Below are positions 11,644 through 26,410 of a stretch of 64,000 nt of DNA, in pieces. This DNA comes from Megalopta genalis. Lineage: Eukaryota; Arthropoda; Insecta; Hymenoptera; Halictidae. Positions within the stretch are counted from its first letter, which is position 1, and every line of letters starts with the position of its first letter. Under the pieces are notes generated by a model. That model was not told the DNA's origin. It did no database searches and worked only from the letters and a program-made list of their open reading frames with translations. The DNA is taken from NCBI RefSeq assembly GCF_051020955.1, contig NW_027476274.1, positions 124,001 to 188,000 of the forward strand. Reading direction: 5' to 3'. A program made the position numbers and the translations under genes.

Positions 11644-14600
11644 CAAATGCAGGCGAAACTAACGAGTTACCTTCAAATCCATGCGAAACACATGATTTAG
11701 CTGCAAATCAATGCTATGTAGAAGGTTTAGCATCAAATCCATGCCACACAAATGATTAGGATTCAAATCCTTGCGATATAAATTATATAGTTTCAAATGC
11801 AGACGAAACAAACGAGTTACCTTCAAATCCATGCGAAACACATGATTTAGCTGCAAATCAATGCATTGTAGAAGGTTTAGCTTCAAATCCAAGCGAAACA
11901 TATGATTTAGCTTCAGATACTTGCGATATGAGTGATATAGCTTCAAATGCAGATTAAACAAACGAGTTTGCTTCACATCCAAGCGAAACACATGATTTAG
12001 CTTCAAATCTATGCGATGTAGAAGGTTTAGCTTCAAATCCATGCGACACAAATGATTGAGCTTCAAACACTTGGGATATAGGTGAAATAGCTTAAGCTGC
12101 AGACGAAACAAACGAGTTAGTTTCAAGTCCATGCGAAACACAAGATTCAGCTGCAAATCAATGCGATGTAGAAGGTTTAGCTTCAAATTCAAGCGAAACT
12201 CATGATTTAGTTTCAAATTAATGCGATGTAGAAGGTTTAGTTTCAAATCCATGCGAAACAAATGATTTCGCTTCAAACACTTGGGATATAAGTGATATAG
12301 CTTCAAATCAATGCGATGTAGAAGGTTTAGCTTCAAATCTATGCGAAACAAATGATTTAGGTTCAGATACTTGCTACATAAGTGATTAGCTTCAAATGCA
12401 GACTAAACAACCGAGTTAGCTTCATATCCAAGTGAAAAACATGACTTAGCTTCAAATCAATGTGAAGTAGAAGGCTTATCTTCAAATCCGTGCGACACAA
12501 ATGATTTAGCTTCAGATACTTTCTATATAAGTGATTAGCTTGAAATGGAGACTAAACAAACGAGTTAGCTTCAAATCCATGCAAAACACATGATTAAGCT
12601 TCAAACCTATGCGATGTAGAAGGTTTAGCTTCAAATCCATGCGAAACAAATGATTTCGATTCAATCACTTGTGATATGAGTCATATAGATTCAAATGCAG
12701 ACGAAACAAACGAGTTAGCTTCAAATCCGTGCGAAAAGCATGACTTAGCTGCAAATCAATGCGATGTAGAAGGTTTAGTTTCAAATCCATTCGACACAAA
12801 TGATTTAGCTTCAAATACTAGCGATATAAATGGTGTAGCTTCAACTGCATGCGAAACGAACGAATTAACTTCAAATCCATGCAAAACACATGATTGTGCT
12901 TCAAATCAATGCGAAGTAGAAGGTTTAGCTTCAAATCCATGCAAAACACATGATTTAACAGCAAATCAATGCGATGTAGAAGGTTTAGCTTCGCATCCAT
13001 GCGAAACAAATGATTTAGCTTTAGATACTTGCGATATAAGTGATATAGCATCACATGCAAGCGAAACGAACGAGTTAGCTGCAAATCCATGCAAAACACA
13101 TGATTAAGCTTCGAATCAATGCTATGTAGAAGGATTAGCTTCAAATCAATGCGACACAAATGATTAACAACAAACACTTCGGATGTGAGTGATATTGCTT
13201 CAAATGCAGACGAATCAAACGAGTTAGCTTCAAAATCCTCGCGATACACATAATTTAGATTAAAATCAATTCGAAGTAGAAGGCTTATCTTCAAATCTAT
13301 GCGGAACAAATGATTTAGCTTCAAGTCAATGCGATGTAGAAGGTTCAGCTCCAAATCCATGCGAAACAAATGATTTAGCTTCAAACTCTTGGGATATAAG
13401 TGATATAGCTTCAAATGCAGACGAAACAAACGAGTTAGCTTCAAATCCATGCAAAAGACATGATTTTCCTTCAAATACTTGCGGTATAAGTGATATAGCT
13501 TCAATTGGAGACGAAACAAACGAGTTAACTTGAAACCCATGCGAAACAAATGATATAGCTTCAGATACTTGCGATATAAGTGATATAGCATCAAATGCAG
13601 GGGAAACAAACGAGATAGCTTCAAATCCATGCAAAACACATGATTAAGCTTCGAATCAATGCTATGTAGAAGGATTAGCTTCAAATCCATGCGAAACAAA
13701 TGATTTACCTACAAACGCTTGGGATATAAGTGACATAGCAGGAAATGCAGACGAATCAAACGGGGAAGCTTCAAAATCCATGCGATACATATCATTTAAC
13801 TTCAAATCGATACGAAGTAGAAGGCTTAGCTGCAAATCCATGCGAAACAAATGATTTAGGTTCAGATACTTGCGATACATTGATATTGCTTCAAATGCAG
13901 GTGAAACTAACGAGTTAGCTTCAAATCCAAGCGAAACACATGATTTAGCTTCAAATCAATGCGATGTAGAAAGTATAGCTTCAAATCCATGCGAAACAAA
14001 TGATTTAGCTTCAAACACTTGCGATATAAGTGATATAGCATCAAATGCAGGCGAAACGAACGAGTTAGCTTCAAATCCATGCGAAACACATGATTTAGCT
14101 GCAAATCAATGCGATGTAGAAGGTATAGCTTCAAATCCAAGCGAAACACATCATTTAGCTTCAAATCAATGCGATGTAGAAGGTTTAGCTTCAAATCCAT
14201 GCGAAACAAATTATTTAGCTTCAAACACTTGAGATATAAGGGATATAGCATCAAATGCAGGCGAAACGAACGAGTTAGCTTCAAATCCATGCGAAACACA
14301 TGATTTAGATGCAAATCAATGCGATGTAGAAGGTTTAGCTTCAAATCCATGCGAAACAAATGATTTAGCATCAGATACTTGCGATATAACCGAAATAGCT
14401 TCAAATGCAGGGGAAACAAACGAGTTAGCATTAATTCCATGCAAAACACATGATTTAGCTTCAAATCAAAGCGATGTAGAAGGTATAGCTTCAAATCCAA
14501 GCGAAACACATGATTTAGCTTCACATCAATGCGATGTAGAAGGTTTAGCTTCAAATCCATGCGAAACAAATGATTTAGCTTCAAATACTTGCGATATAAA

Positions 14601-15784
14601 TGATATAGCTACAAATGCAGGCGAAACGAACGGGTTAGCTTCAAATACAAGCGAAAAACATGATTTATCTTCAAATCAATGCGATGCAGAAGGTGTAGCT
14701 ACAAATTCATGCGAAAGAAATTATTTAGTTTCAGATTCTTGCGATATAAGTGATATAGCTTCAAATGCAGGGGAAACATACGAGTTAGCATCATATCCAA
14801 GCGAAACACATGATTTAGCTTCGAATCAATGCGATGTAGAAGGTTTAGCTTCAAATCCATGTGAAACGAATGATTTAGCTTCAAATGCTTGCGATAAAAG
14901 TGATATAGCTTCAAATACAGGCGAACAAAAGAGTTATCTTCAAATCCATGCGAAACAAATGATTTAGCTGCATACACTTGGGATATAAGTGATATAGCTT
15001 CAAATGCAGGAGAAACAAACGAGTTAGCATCAAATTCATACAAAACACATGATTAAGCTTCAACTCAATGCTATGTAGAAGGTTTAGCTTCATATCCAAG
15101 CGACACAAATGATTAAGCATCAGCTACTTGCGATATAAGTGATATAGCTTCAAATCCAAGCGAAACACATGACTTAGCTTCAAATCAATGCGACGTAGAA
15201 AGTTTAACTTCAAATCGATAAGAAACAAATGATTTAACATCAGATACTTGCGATATAACTGACATAGCGTCAAATGCAGGGGAAACAAACGAGATAGCTT
15301 CAAACACTTGGGATATAAGTGGTATAGCTTCAAATACTGACGAAACAAACGAGTTAGCTTCAAAATCCGTGCTATTCACATGATTTAGCTTCAAATAAAT
15401 GCGATGTAGGTATATTTAGCTTCAAATCCAAGCCAAACACAAGATTTAGGTTCAAATCAATGCGATATAGAAGGTTTTGCTTCAAATCTATGCGAAACAA
15501 ATGATTTAGCTTCCAACAATTGGTATATAAGTGATATAGCTTCAAATGCAGACGAATCAAACGAGATAGCTTCAAAATCCATGCGATACACATCATTTAG
15601 CTTCAAATCGATGTGATGTAGAAGGTTTAGCTTCAAATCCATGCGAAACACATGATTTAGCTGCAAATCAATGCGATGTAGAAGGTTTAGCTTCAAATCC
15701 ATGCGACACAAATTATTTCGCTTCAGATACTTGCTATATAAGTGATATTGCTTCAAATGCAGACGATTCAAACGAGTTAGCTTC

Positions 15785-16174
15785 AAAATCCATGCGAAAC
15801 GCATGATTTAGCTGCAAATCAATACGATGAAGAAGGTTTAGATGCAAATCCATGCGGTACACATGATGTAGCATAAAATCAATGCGATGTAGAAGGTTTA
15901 GCTTCAAATCCATGGGACACAAATGATTTGGCTTCAAATCCTTGCGATATAAATTATATAGTTTCAAATGCAGACGAAACAAACGAGTTAGCTTCAAATC
16001 CAAGCGCAACACATGATTTAGCTTCAAATCGATGTGATGTAGAAGGTTTAGCTTCAAATCCATGCGAAACACATGATTTAGCTGCAAATCAATGCGATGT
16101 AGAAGGTTTAGCTTCAAATCCATGCGAAGCAAATGATTTAGCTTCAGATACTTGCGATATAAGTGATATAGCTT
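15785..16174. repeat. Marker module a, copy 3
   Basis: Third copy of the block, more diverged: aatacgatgaagaagg, gcataaaatcaatgcg, ccatgggacacaaatg and aaattatatagtttc replace the sequences in copies 1 and 2. The aaattatatagtttc variant also occurs near 11,780, outside copy 2, so pieces have been exchanged between neighbouring segments. Confidence 0.75.
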
Positions 16175-16434
16175 CAAATGCAGGAGAAACAGACGACTTA
16201 GCTTCAAATCTATGCAAAACACATGATTAAGCTTCAAATCAATGCTATGTAGAAGGTTTAGCTTCAAATACTTGCGAAACAAATGATTTAGCTCCAAATC
16301 AATGCGATGTAGAGGGTTTAGCTTGAAATCCATGCGAAACAAATGATTTAGCTTCAAACACTTGTGATATAAGTGATATAGCTGCAAATGCAGACGAATG
16401 AAATGGGATAGCTTCAAAATCCATGCGATACATA

Positions 16435-17100
16435 TCATTTAGCTTCAAATCGATATGATGTAGAAGGTTTAGCTTCAAAACCCTGCGAAACAAATGATTT
16501 AGCTTCAAACACTTGCGATATATGAGATATAGCACCAAATGCAGGCGAAACGAACGAGTTAGCTTCAAATCCATGCGAAACATATGATTTAGCTTCAAAC
16601 ACTTGTGATATAAGTGATATAACTGCAAATGCAGACGAATCAAACGGGATAGCTTCAAAATCCATGCGATACACATCATTTAGATTCAAATCGATACGAT
16701 GTAGAAGGTTTAGCTTCAAATCCATGCGAAACAAATGATTTAGCATCAAATCAATGAGATGTAGAAGGTTTAGATACAAATCCATGCGAAACAAATGATT
16801 TAGCATCAAACACTTGGGATATAAGTGATATAGCTTCAAATGCAGGGGAAACAAACGAGTTAGCATAAAATCCATGCAAAACACATGATTTAGCTTCAAA
16901 TCAAAGCGATGTAGAAGGTATAGCTTCAATTCCAAGCGAAACACATGATTTAGCTTCAAATCAATGCGATGTAGAAGGTTTAGATTCAAATCCATGCGAA
17001 ACAAATGATTTAGCTTCAAACACTTCGGATATAAGTGATATAGCTGCAAATGCAGACGAATCAAACGGGATAGCTTCAAAATCCATGCGATACATATCAT
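16435..17100. repeat. Block b, founder-like copy (also at 31,403, 33,511 and 35,468)
   Basis: A 666-bp stretch bounded by two type I 31-bp units. Its minus-strand reading (221 codons) matches that of 31,403-32,068 and 33,511-34,176 with only a few changes, and that of 35,468-36,073 with 20 codons missing. Shared unusual units include accctgcgaaac or ccctgcgaaac, atatgagatatagcacc or its relatives, tcaatgagatgtagaagg and aacacttcggatataagtg. The first two copies are 14,968 bp apart, so this block was copied over distance and then amplified in tandem. Confidence 0.75.
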
Positions 17101-19749
17101 TTAGCTTCAAATCGATACGATGTAGAAGGTTTTGCTACAAATCCATGCGAAACAAATGATTTAGTTTCAGATGCTTGCGATGTAATTGATGTAGCATCGA
17201 ATGCAGACGAATCAAACAAGTCAGCTTCAAAATCCATGCGGTACACATGATTTAGCTTCAAATCAAAGCGATGTAGAAGGCTTAGCTACAAATCCAAGCG
17301 AAACACATGATTTAACTTCAAATCAATGCGATGTAGAAGGTTTAGCGTCAAATCCATGCGAAACAAATGATTCAGCATCAAACACTTGGGATATAAGTGA
17401 TATAGCTTCAAATGCAGACGAATCAAGCGAGTTAGCTTCAAAATCCATGCGATTCACATCATTTAGCTTTCAATCCATGCGAAATAGAAGGCTTAGCTTC
17501 AAATCCATGCAAAACAAATGTTTCAGCTTCAAATCAATACGATGTAGAAGGTTTAGCTTCAAATCCATGCGAAACAAATGATTTAGCATCAAACACTTGG
17601 GATATAAGTGATATAGCTTCAAATGCAGACGAACCAAACGAGTTCGCTTCAAAAGCCATGCGATACACATCATTTAGCTTTAAATCCATGCGAAATAGAA
17701 GGCTTAGCTTCATATACAAGCGAAACACATAATTTATCTTCAAATCAATGCGATGTAGAAGGTTTAGCTTCAAATCCATGCGAAACAAGTGATTTAGCTT
17801 CAAACAATTGTGATGTAAGTGATATAGCTGCAAATGCAGACGAATCAAATGGAATAGCTTCAAAATCCATGCGATACATATCATTTAGCTTCAAATCGAT
17901 ATGATGTAGAAGGATTAGTTTCAAATCCATGCGAAACAAATGGTTTTGCTTCAAACACTTGCGATATAAGTGATATAGCATCAAATGCAGGCGAAACGAA
18001 CGAGATAGATTCAAATCCATGCGAAACACATGATTTAGCTGCAAATCAATGCGATGTAGAAGGTTTAGCTTCAAATCCATGCGAAACAAATGATTTAGCA
18101 TCAGATAATTGCGATACAACTGATATAGCTTCAAATGCAGGGGAAACAAACGAGTTAGCATAAAATCCATGCAAAACACATGATTTGGCTTGAAATCAAT
18201 GCGATGTAGAAGGTATAACTTCAAATCCATGCGAAACAAATGATTTAGCTTCAAATCAATACGATGTAGAAGGTTTAGCTTCAAATCCATACGAAACAAA
18301 TTATTTTGCTTCAGATACTCGCGATAGAAGTGATATAGCATCAAATGCTGGCGAAACGAACGAGTTAGCTTCAAATCCAAGCGAATCACATGATTTAGCT
18401 ACGAATCAATGCGATGTAGAAGGTTTAGCTTCAAATTCATGCGAAACAAATGATTTAGCATCAGATACTTGCGATATAACTGATATAGCTTCAAATGCAG
18501 GGGAAACAAACGAGTTAGCATCAAATCCATGCGAAACACATGATTTAGCTTCAAATCAAAGCGATGTAGAAGGTATAGCTTCAAATCCAAGCGAAACACA
18601 TGATTTAGCTTCAAATCAATGCGATGTAGAAGGTTTAGATTCAAATCCATGCAAGACAAATGATTGAGCTTCAAACACTTCAGATATAAGTGATATAGCT
18701 GCAAATGCAGACGATTCAAACGGGGTAGCTTCAAAAGCCATGCCATACATATCATTTTGCTTCAAATCGATACGATGTAGAAGGTTTAGCTTCAAATCCA
18801 AGCGAAACACATGATTTAGCTTCAAATCAGTGCGATGTAGAAGGTTTAGCTACAAATCCATGAGAAACAAATGATTTAGCATCAAACACTTGGGGTATAA
18901 GTGATATAGCTTCAAATGCAGACGAATCAAACGAGTTAGCTTCAATATCCATGCGATACACATCATTTATCTTTAAATCCATGCGAAATAGAAGGCTTAG
19001 CTTCAAATCCATGCGATGTAGAATGTTTAGCTTCAAATCCATGCGAAACAAATGAGTTAGCTTCAAATCAATACGATGTAGAAGGTTTAGCTTCAAATCC
19101 ATGCGAAACAAATGATTTAGCTACAGATACTTGCGATATAAGTGATATAGCATCAAATGCAGGCGAAACGAACGAGTTAGCATGAAATCCAAGCAAAACG
19201 CATGATTTAAGTTCAAATCAATGCGATGTAGAAGGTTTAGCGTCAAATCCATGCGAAACAAATGATTCAGCATCAAACACTTGGGATATAAGTGATATAG
19301 CTTCAAATGCAGACGAATCAAGCGAGTTAGCTTCAAAATCCATGCGATTCACATCATTTAGCTTTCAATCCATGCGAAATAGAAGGCTTAGCTTCAAATC
19401 CACGCAAAACAAATGTTTCAGCTTCAAATCAATACGATGTAGAAGGTTTAGCTTCAAATCCCTGCGAAACAAATGATTTAGCTTCAAACACTTGCGATAT
19501 AAGTGATATAGCACCAAATGCAGGCGAAGCGAACGAGTTAGCTTCAAATCCATGCGAAACACATGATTTAGCTGCAAATCAATGCGATGTAGAAAGTTTA
19601 GCTTCAAATCCATGCGAAACAAATCATTTAGCATCAGATACTTGCGATATAACTGATATAGCTTCAAATGCAGGGGAAAACAACGAGTTAGCATAAAACC
19701 CATGCAAAACACATGATTTAGCTTCAAATCAATGCGATGTAGAAGGTAT

Positions 19750-21190
19750 AGCTTTAAATCCATGCGTAACATATGATTTAGCATCAGATATTTGCGATAT
19801 AACTGACATAGCTTCAAATGCAGGGGAAACAAACGAGTTAGCATCAAATCCATGCAAAACACATGATTTAGCTAACAAATCGTAGCGATGTAGAAGGTAT
19901 AGCTACAAATCCAAGCGAAACCCATGATTTAGCTTCAAATCAATGCGATATAGAAGGTTTAGCTTCAAATCCAAGCGAATCACATGATTATCTACAAATC
20001 AATGCGATGTAGAAGGTTTAGCTTCAAATTCATGCGAAACAAATGATTTAGCATCAGATACTTGCGATATAACTGATATAGCTCCAAATGCAGGGGAAAC
20101 AAACGAGTTAACATAAAATCCATGCAAAACACATGATTTAGCTTCAAATCAAAGCGATGTAGAAGGTATAGCTTCAAATCCAAGCAAAACACATGATTTA
20201 GCTTCAAATAAATGCGATGTAGAAGGTTTAGATTCAAATCCATGCGAAACAAATGATTTAGTTTCAAACACTTGTGATATAAGTGATATAGCTGCAAATG
20301 CAGACGAATCAAATGGAATAGCTTCAAAATCCATGCGATAATATCATTTAGCTTCAAATCGATACGATGTAGAAGGTTTCGCTTCAAATCCATGCGAAAC
20401 AAAAGATTTAGCTTCAAACACTTGCGATATACGTGATATTGCATCAAATGCAGGCGAAACGAACAAGTTAGCTTCAAATCCATGCGAAACTCATGATTTA
20501 GCTGCAAATCATTGCGATGTAGAAGGTTTAGCGCCAAGTCCATGCGAAACAAATGATTTAGCATCAAACACTTGGGATATAAGTGATATGGCTGCAAATG
20601 CAGACGAATCAAATGGGATAGCTTTAAAATCCATGCGATACATATCATTTAGCTTCAAATCGATATGATATAGAAGGTTTAGCTTCAAATCCCTGCGAAA
20701 CAAATGATTTTGCTTCAAACACTTGCGATATAAGTGATATAGCACCAAATGCAGGCGAAACGAACGAGTTAGCTTCAAATCCATGCGAAACACATGATTT
20801 AGATGCAAATCAATGAGATGTAGAAGGTTTAGCTTCAAATCCATGCGAAACAAATGATTTAGCATCTGATACTTGCGATATAACTGGTATAGCTTCAAAT
20901 GCAGGGGAAAACAACGAGTTAGCATAAAATCCATGCAAAACACATGATTTAGCTAACAAATCAAAGCGATGTAGAAGGTACAGCTACAAATCCAAGCGAA
21001 ATACATGATTTAGCTTCAAATGAATGCGATATAGAAGGTTTAGCTTCAAATCCGTACGAAACAAATGATTTGCTTCAGATACTTGCGATGGAATTGATAT
21101 AGCATCAAATGCAGGCGAAACGAACGAGTTAGCTTCAAATCCATGCGAATCACATGATTTAGCTACAAATCAATGCGATGTAGAAGGTTT
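19750..21190. repeat. Block c, copy 1
   Basis: Aligns to 21,613-23,053 at an offset of 1,863 bp (62 x 30 + 3) and to about 24,104-25,545 at a further 2,491. Shared markers are gctaacaaatc(g/a)tagcgatg, gaaacccatgattta, a unit with gcgataatatcatt, ttgcgatatacgtgatattg and gcgccaagtccatgcg. The left boundary is set by gctttaaatccatgcg(t/g)aac. On the right, copy 1 continues into a caaattcatgcgaaac unit where copy 2 has gtacagctacaaatcc. Confidence 0.85.
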
Positions 21191-21419
21191 AGCTTCAAAT
21201 TCATGCGAAACAAATGATTGAGCATCAAACACTTGGGATATAAGTGATATAGCTTCAAATGCAGACGAATCAAGCGAGTTAGCTTCAAAATCCATGCGAT
21301 TCACATCATTTAGCTTTCAATCCATGCGAAATAGAAGGCTTAGCTTCAAATCCATGCAAAACAAATGTTTCAGCTTCAAATCAATACGATGTAGAATGTT
21401 TAGCTTCAAATCCATGCGA

Positions 21420-23910
21420 AACAAATGATTTAGCATCAAACACTTGGGATATAAGTGATATAGCTTCAAATGCAGACGAACCAAACGAGTTAGCTTCAAA
21501 ATCCATGCGATTCACATCATTTAGCTTTCAATCCATGCGAAATAGAAGGCTTAGCTTCAAATCCATGCAAAACAAATGTTTCAGCTACAAATCAATACGA
21601 TGTAGAAGGTTTAGCTTTAAATCCATGCGGAACATATGATTTAGCATCAGATATTTGCGATATAACTGACATAGCTTCAAATGCAGGGGAAACAAACGAG
21701 TTAGCATCAAATCCATGCAAAACACATGATTTAGCTAACAAATCATAGCGATGTAGAAGGTATAGCTACAAATCCAAGCGAAACCCATGATTTAGCTTCA
21801 AATCAATGCGATATAGAAGGTTTAGCTTCAAATCCAAGCGAATCACATGATTATCTACAAATCAATGCGATGTAGAAGGTTTAGCTTCAAATTCATGCGA
21901 AACAAATGATTTAGCATCAGATACTTGCGATATAACTGATATAGCTCCAAATGCAGGGGAAACAAACGAGTTAACATAAAATCCATGCAAAACACATGAT
22001 TTAGCTTCAAATCAAAGCGATGTAGAAGGTATAGCTTCAAATCCAAGCAAAACACATGATTTAGCTTCAAATAAATGCGATGTAGAAGGTTTAGCTTCAA
22101 ATCCATGCGAAACAAATGATTTAGTTTCAAACACTTGTGATATAAGTGATATAGCTGCAAATGCAGACGAATCAAATGGAATAGCTTCAAAATCCATGCG
22201 ATAATATCATTTAGCTTCAAATCGATACGATGTAGAAGGTTTCGCTTCAAATCCATGCGAAACAAAAGATTTAGCTTCAAACACTTGCGATATACGTGAT
22301 ATTGCATCAAATGCAGGCGAAACGAACAAGTTAGCTTCAAATCCATGCGAAACTCATGATTTAGCTGCAAATCATTGCGATGTAGAAGGTTTAGCGCCAA
22401 GTCCATGCGAAACAAATGATTTAGCATCAAACACTTGGGATATAAGTGATATAGCTGCAAATGCAGACGAATCAAATGGGATAGCTTTAAAATCCATGCG
22501 ATACATATCATTTAGCTTCAAATCGATATGATATAGAAGGTTTAGCTTCAAATCCCTGCGAAACAAATGATTTAGCTTCAAACACTTGCGATATAAGTGA
22601 TATAGCACCAAATGCAGGCGAAACGAACGAGTTAGCTTCAAATCCATGCGAAACACATGATTTAGATGCAAATCAATGAGATGTAGAAGGTTTAGCTTCA
22701 AATCCATGCGAAACAAATGATTTAGCATCTGATACTTGCGATATAACTGGTATAGCTTCAAATGCAGGGGAAAACAACGAGTTAGCATAAAATCCATGCA
22801 AAACACATGATTTAGCTAACAAATCAAAGCGATGTAGAAGGTACAGCTACACATCCAAGCGAAATACATGATTTAGCTTCAAATGAATGCGATATAGAAG
22901 GTTTAGCTTCAAATCCTTACGAAACAAATGATTTGCTTCAGATACTTGCGATGGAATTGATATAGCATCAAATGCAGGCGAAACGAACGAGTTAGCTTCA
23001 AATCCATGCGAATCACATGATTTAGCTACAAATCAATGCGATGTAGAAGGTACAGCTACAAATCCAAGCGAAATACATGATTTAGCTTCAAATGAATGCG
23101 ATATAGAAGGTTTAGCTTCAAATCCGTACGAAACAAATGATTTGCTTCAAATCAATACGATGTAGAAGGTTTAGCTTCAAATCCATACGAAACAAATTAT
23201 TTTGCTTCAGATACTTGCGATAGAAGTGATTTAGCATCAAATGCTGGCGAAACGAACGAGTTAGCTTCAAATCCAAGCGAATCACATGATTTAGCTACAA
23301 ATCAATGCGATGTAGAAGGTTTAGCTTCAAATTCATGCGAAACAAATGATTTAGCATCAGATACTTGCGATATAACTGATATAGCTTCAACTGCAGGGGA
23401 AACAAACGAGTTAGCATCAAATCCATGCAAAACACATGATTTAGCTTCAAATCAATGCGATGTAGAAGGTTTAGCTTCAAATCCATGCGAAACAAATGAT
23501 TTAGCATCAAACACTTGTGATATAAGTGATATAGCATCAAATGCAGGCGAATCAAACGAGTTAGCATCAAATCCAAGCGAATCACACGGTATGCTTCAAA
23601 TCAATGCGATGTTGAAGGTTTAGCTTTAAATCCTTGCGACACAAATGATTTAGCTTCAAATCAATGCGAAGTACAAGGCATAGCTTCAAATCGATGCGGA
23701 ACAAATGATTTAGCATCAAACACTTGGGATATAAGTGATATAGCTTCAAATGCAGACGAACCAAACGAGTTCGCTTCAAAATCCATGCGATACACATCAT
23801 TTAGCTTTAAAGCCATGCGAAATAGAAGGCTTAGCTTCAAATCCAAGCGAAACACATGATTTAGCTTCAAATCAATGCGATGTAGAAGGTTTAGCTTCAA
23901 ATCCATGAGA
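21420..23910. repeat. 2,491-bp tandem duplication, first copy
   Basis: This segment and the one that follows it directly are head-to-tail copies about 2.49 kb long (83 x 30 + 1). They share block c, the double gtacagctacaaatccaag segment, a 29-bp unit, gatagaagtgatttagc, cacggtatgcttcaaatc and a unit with gaagtacaaggcatagc. Substitutions between the copies are very sparse. Examples are cacttgggatata versus cacttggggtata near the right end and catgatttagc versus catgttttagc before 24,225. This implies a recent event. Confidence 0.85.
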
Positions 23911-26410
23911 AACAAATGATTTAGCATCAAACACTTGGGATATAAGTGATATAGCTTCAAATGCAGACGAACCAAACGAGTTAGCTTCAAAATCCATGCG
24001 ATTCACATCATTTAGCTTTCAATCCATGCGAAATAGAAGGCTTAGCTTCATATCCATGCAAAACAAATGTTTCAGCTACAAATCAATACGATGTAGAAGG
24101 TTTAGCTTTAAATCCATGCGGAACATATGATTTAGCATCAGATATTTGCGATATAACTGACATAGCTTCAAATGCAGGGGAAACAAACGAGTTAGCATCA
24201 AATCCATGCAAAACACATGTTTTAGCTAACAAATCATAGCGATGTAGAAGGTATAGCTACAAATCCAAGCGAAACCCATGATTTAGCTTCAAATCAATGC
24301 GATATAGAAGGTTTAGCTTCAAATCCAAGCGAATCACATGATTATCTACAAATCAATGCGATGTAGAAGGTTTAGCTTCAAATTCATGCGAAACAAATGA
24401 TTTAGCATCAGATACTTGCGATATAACTGATATAGCTCCAAATGCAGGGGAAACAAACGAGTTAACATAAAATCCATGCAAAACACATGATTTAGCTTCA
24501 AATCAAAGCGATGTAGAAGGTATAGCTTCAAATCCAAGCAAAACACATGATTTAGCTTCAAATAAATGCGATGTAGAAGGTTTAGCTTCAAATCCATGCG
24601 AAACAAATGATTTAGTTTCAAACACTTGTGATATAAGTGATATAGCTGCAAATGCAGACGAATCAAATGGAATAGCTTCAAAATCCATGCGATAATATCA
24701 TTTAGCTTCAAATCGATACGATGTAGAAGGTTTCGCTTCAAATCCATGCGAAACAAAAGATTTAGCTTCAAACACTTGCGATATACGTGATATTGCATCA
24801 AATGCAGGCGAAACGAACAAGTTAGCTTCAAATCCATGCGAAACTCATGATTTAGCTGCAAATCATTGCGATGTAGAAGGTTTAGCGCCAAGTCCATGCG
24901 AAACAAATGATTTAGCATCAAACACTTGGGATATAAGTGATATAGCTGCAAATGCAGACGAATCAAATGGGATAGCTTTAAAATCCATGCGATACATATC
25001 ATTTAGCTTCAAATCGATATGATATAGAAGGTTTAGCTTCAAATCCCTGCGAAACAAATGATTTAGCTTCAAACACTTGCGATATAAGTGATATAGCACC
25101 AAATGCAGGCGAAACGAACGAGTTAGCTTCAAATCCATGCGAAAACACATGATTTAGATGCAAATCAATGAGATGTAGAAGGTTTAGCTTCAAATCCATG
25201 CGAAACAAATGATTTAGCATCTGATACTTGCGATATAACTGGTATAGCTTCAAATGCAGGGGAAAACAACGAGTTAGCATAAAATCCATGCAAAACACAT
25301 GATTTAGCTAACAAAATCAAAGCGATGTAGAAGGTACAGCTACACATCCAAGCGAAATACATGATTTAGCTTCAAATGAATGCGATATAGAAGGTTTAGC
25401 TTCAAATCCTTACGAAACAAATGATTTGCTTCAGATACTTGCGATGGAATTGATATAGCATCAAATGCAGGCGAAACGAACGAGTTAGCTTCAAATCCAT
25501 GCGAATCACATGATTTAGCTACAAATCAATGCGATGTAGAAGGTACAGCTACAAATCCAAGCGAAATACATGATTTAGCTTCAAATGAATGCGATATAGA
25601 AGGTTTAGCTTCAAATCCGTACGAAACAAATGATTTGCTTCAAATCAATACGATGTAGAAGGTTTAGCTTCAAATCCATACGAAACAAATTATTTTGCTT
25701 CAGATACTTGCGATAGAAGTGATTTAGCATCAAATGCTGGCGAAACGAACGAGTTAGCTTCAAATCCAAGCGAATCACATGATTTAGCTACAAATCAATG
25801 CGATGTAGAAGGTTTAGCTTCAAATTCATGCGAAACAAATGATTTAGCATCAGATACTTGCGATATAACTGATATAGCTTCAACTGCAGGGGAAACAAAC
25901 GAGTTAGCATCAAATCCATGCAAAACACATGATTTAGCTTCAAATCAATGCGATGTAGAAGGTTTAGCTTCAAATCCATGCGAAACAAATGATTTAGCAT
26001 CAAACACTTGTGATATAAGTGATATAGCATCAAATGCAGGCGAATCAAACGAGTTAGCATCAAATCCAAGCGAATCACACGGTATGCTTCAAATCAATGC
26101 GATGTTGAAGGTTTAGCTTTAAATCCTTGCGACACAAATGATTTAGCTTCAAATCAATGCGAAGTACAAGGCATAGCTTCAAATCGATGCGGAACAAATG
26201 ATTTAGCATCAAACACTTGGGATATAAGTGATATAGCTTCAAATGCAGACGAACCAAACGAGTTCGCTTCAAAATCCATGCGATACACATCATTTAGCTT
26301 TAAAGCCATGCGAAATAGAAGGCTTAGCTTCAAATCCAAGCGAAACACATGATTTAGCTTCAAATCAATGCGATGTAGAAGGTTTAGCTTCAAATCCATG
26401 AGAAACAAAT
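23911..26410. repeat. 2,491-bp tandem duplication, second copy
   Basis: Second head-to-tail copy of 21,420-23,910. The offset grows from 2,491 to 2,493 because two single-base A insertions are present here: gaaaacacatg near 25,141 and gctaacaaaatc near 25,310. In an otherwise near-identical copy these are either genuine recent indels or homopolymer errors of the assembly. Confidence 0.85.
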
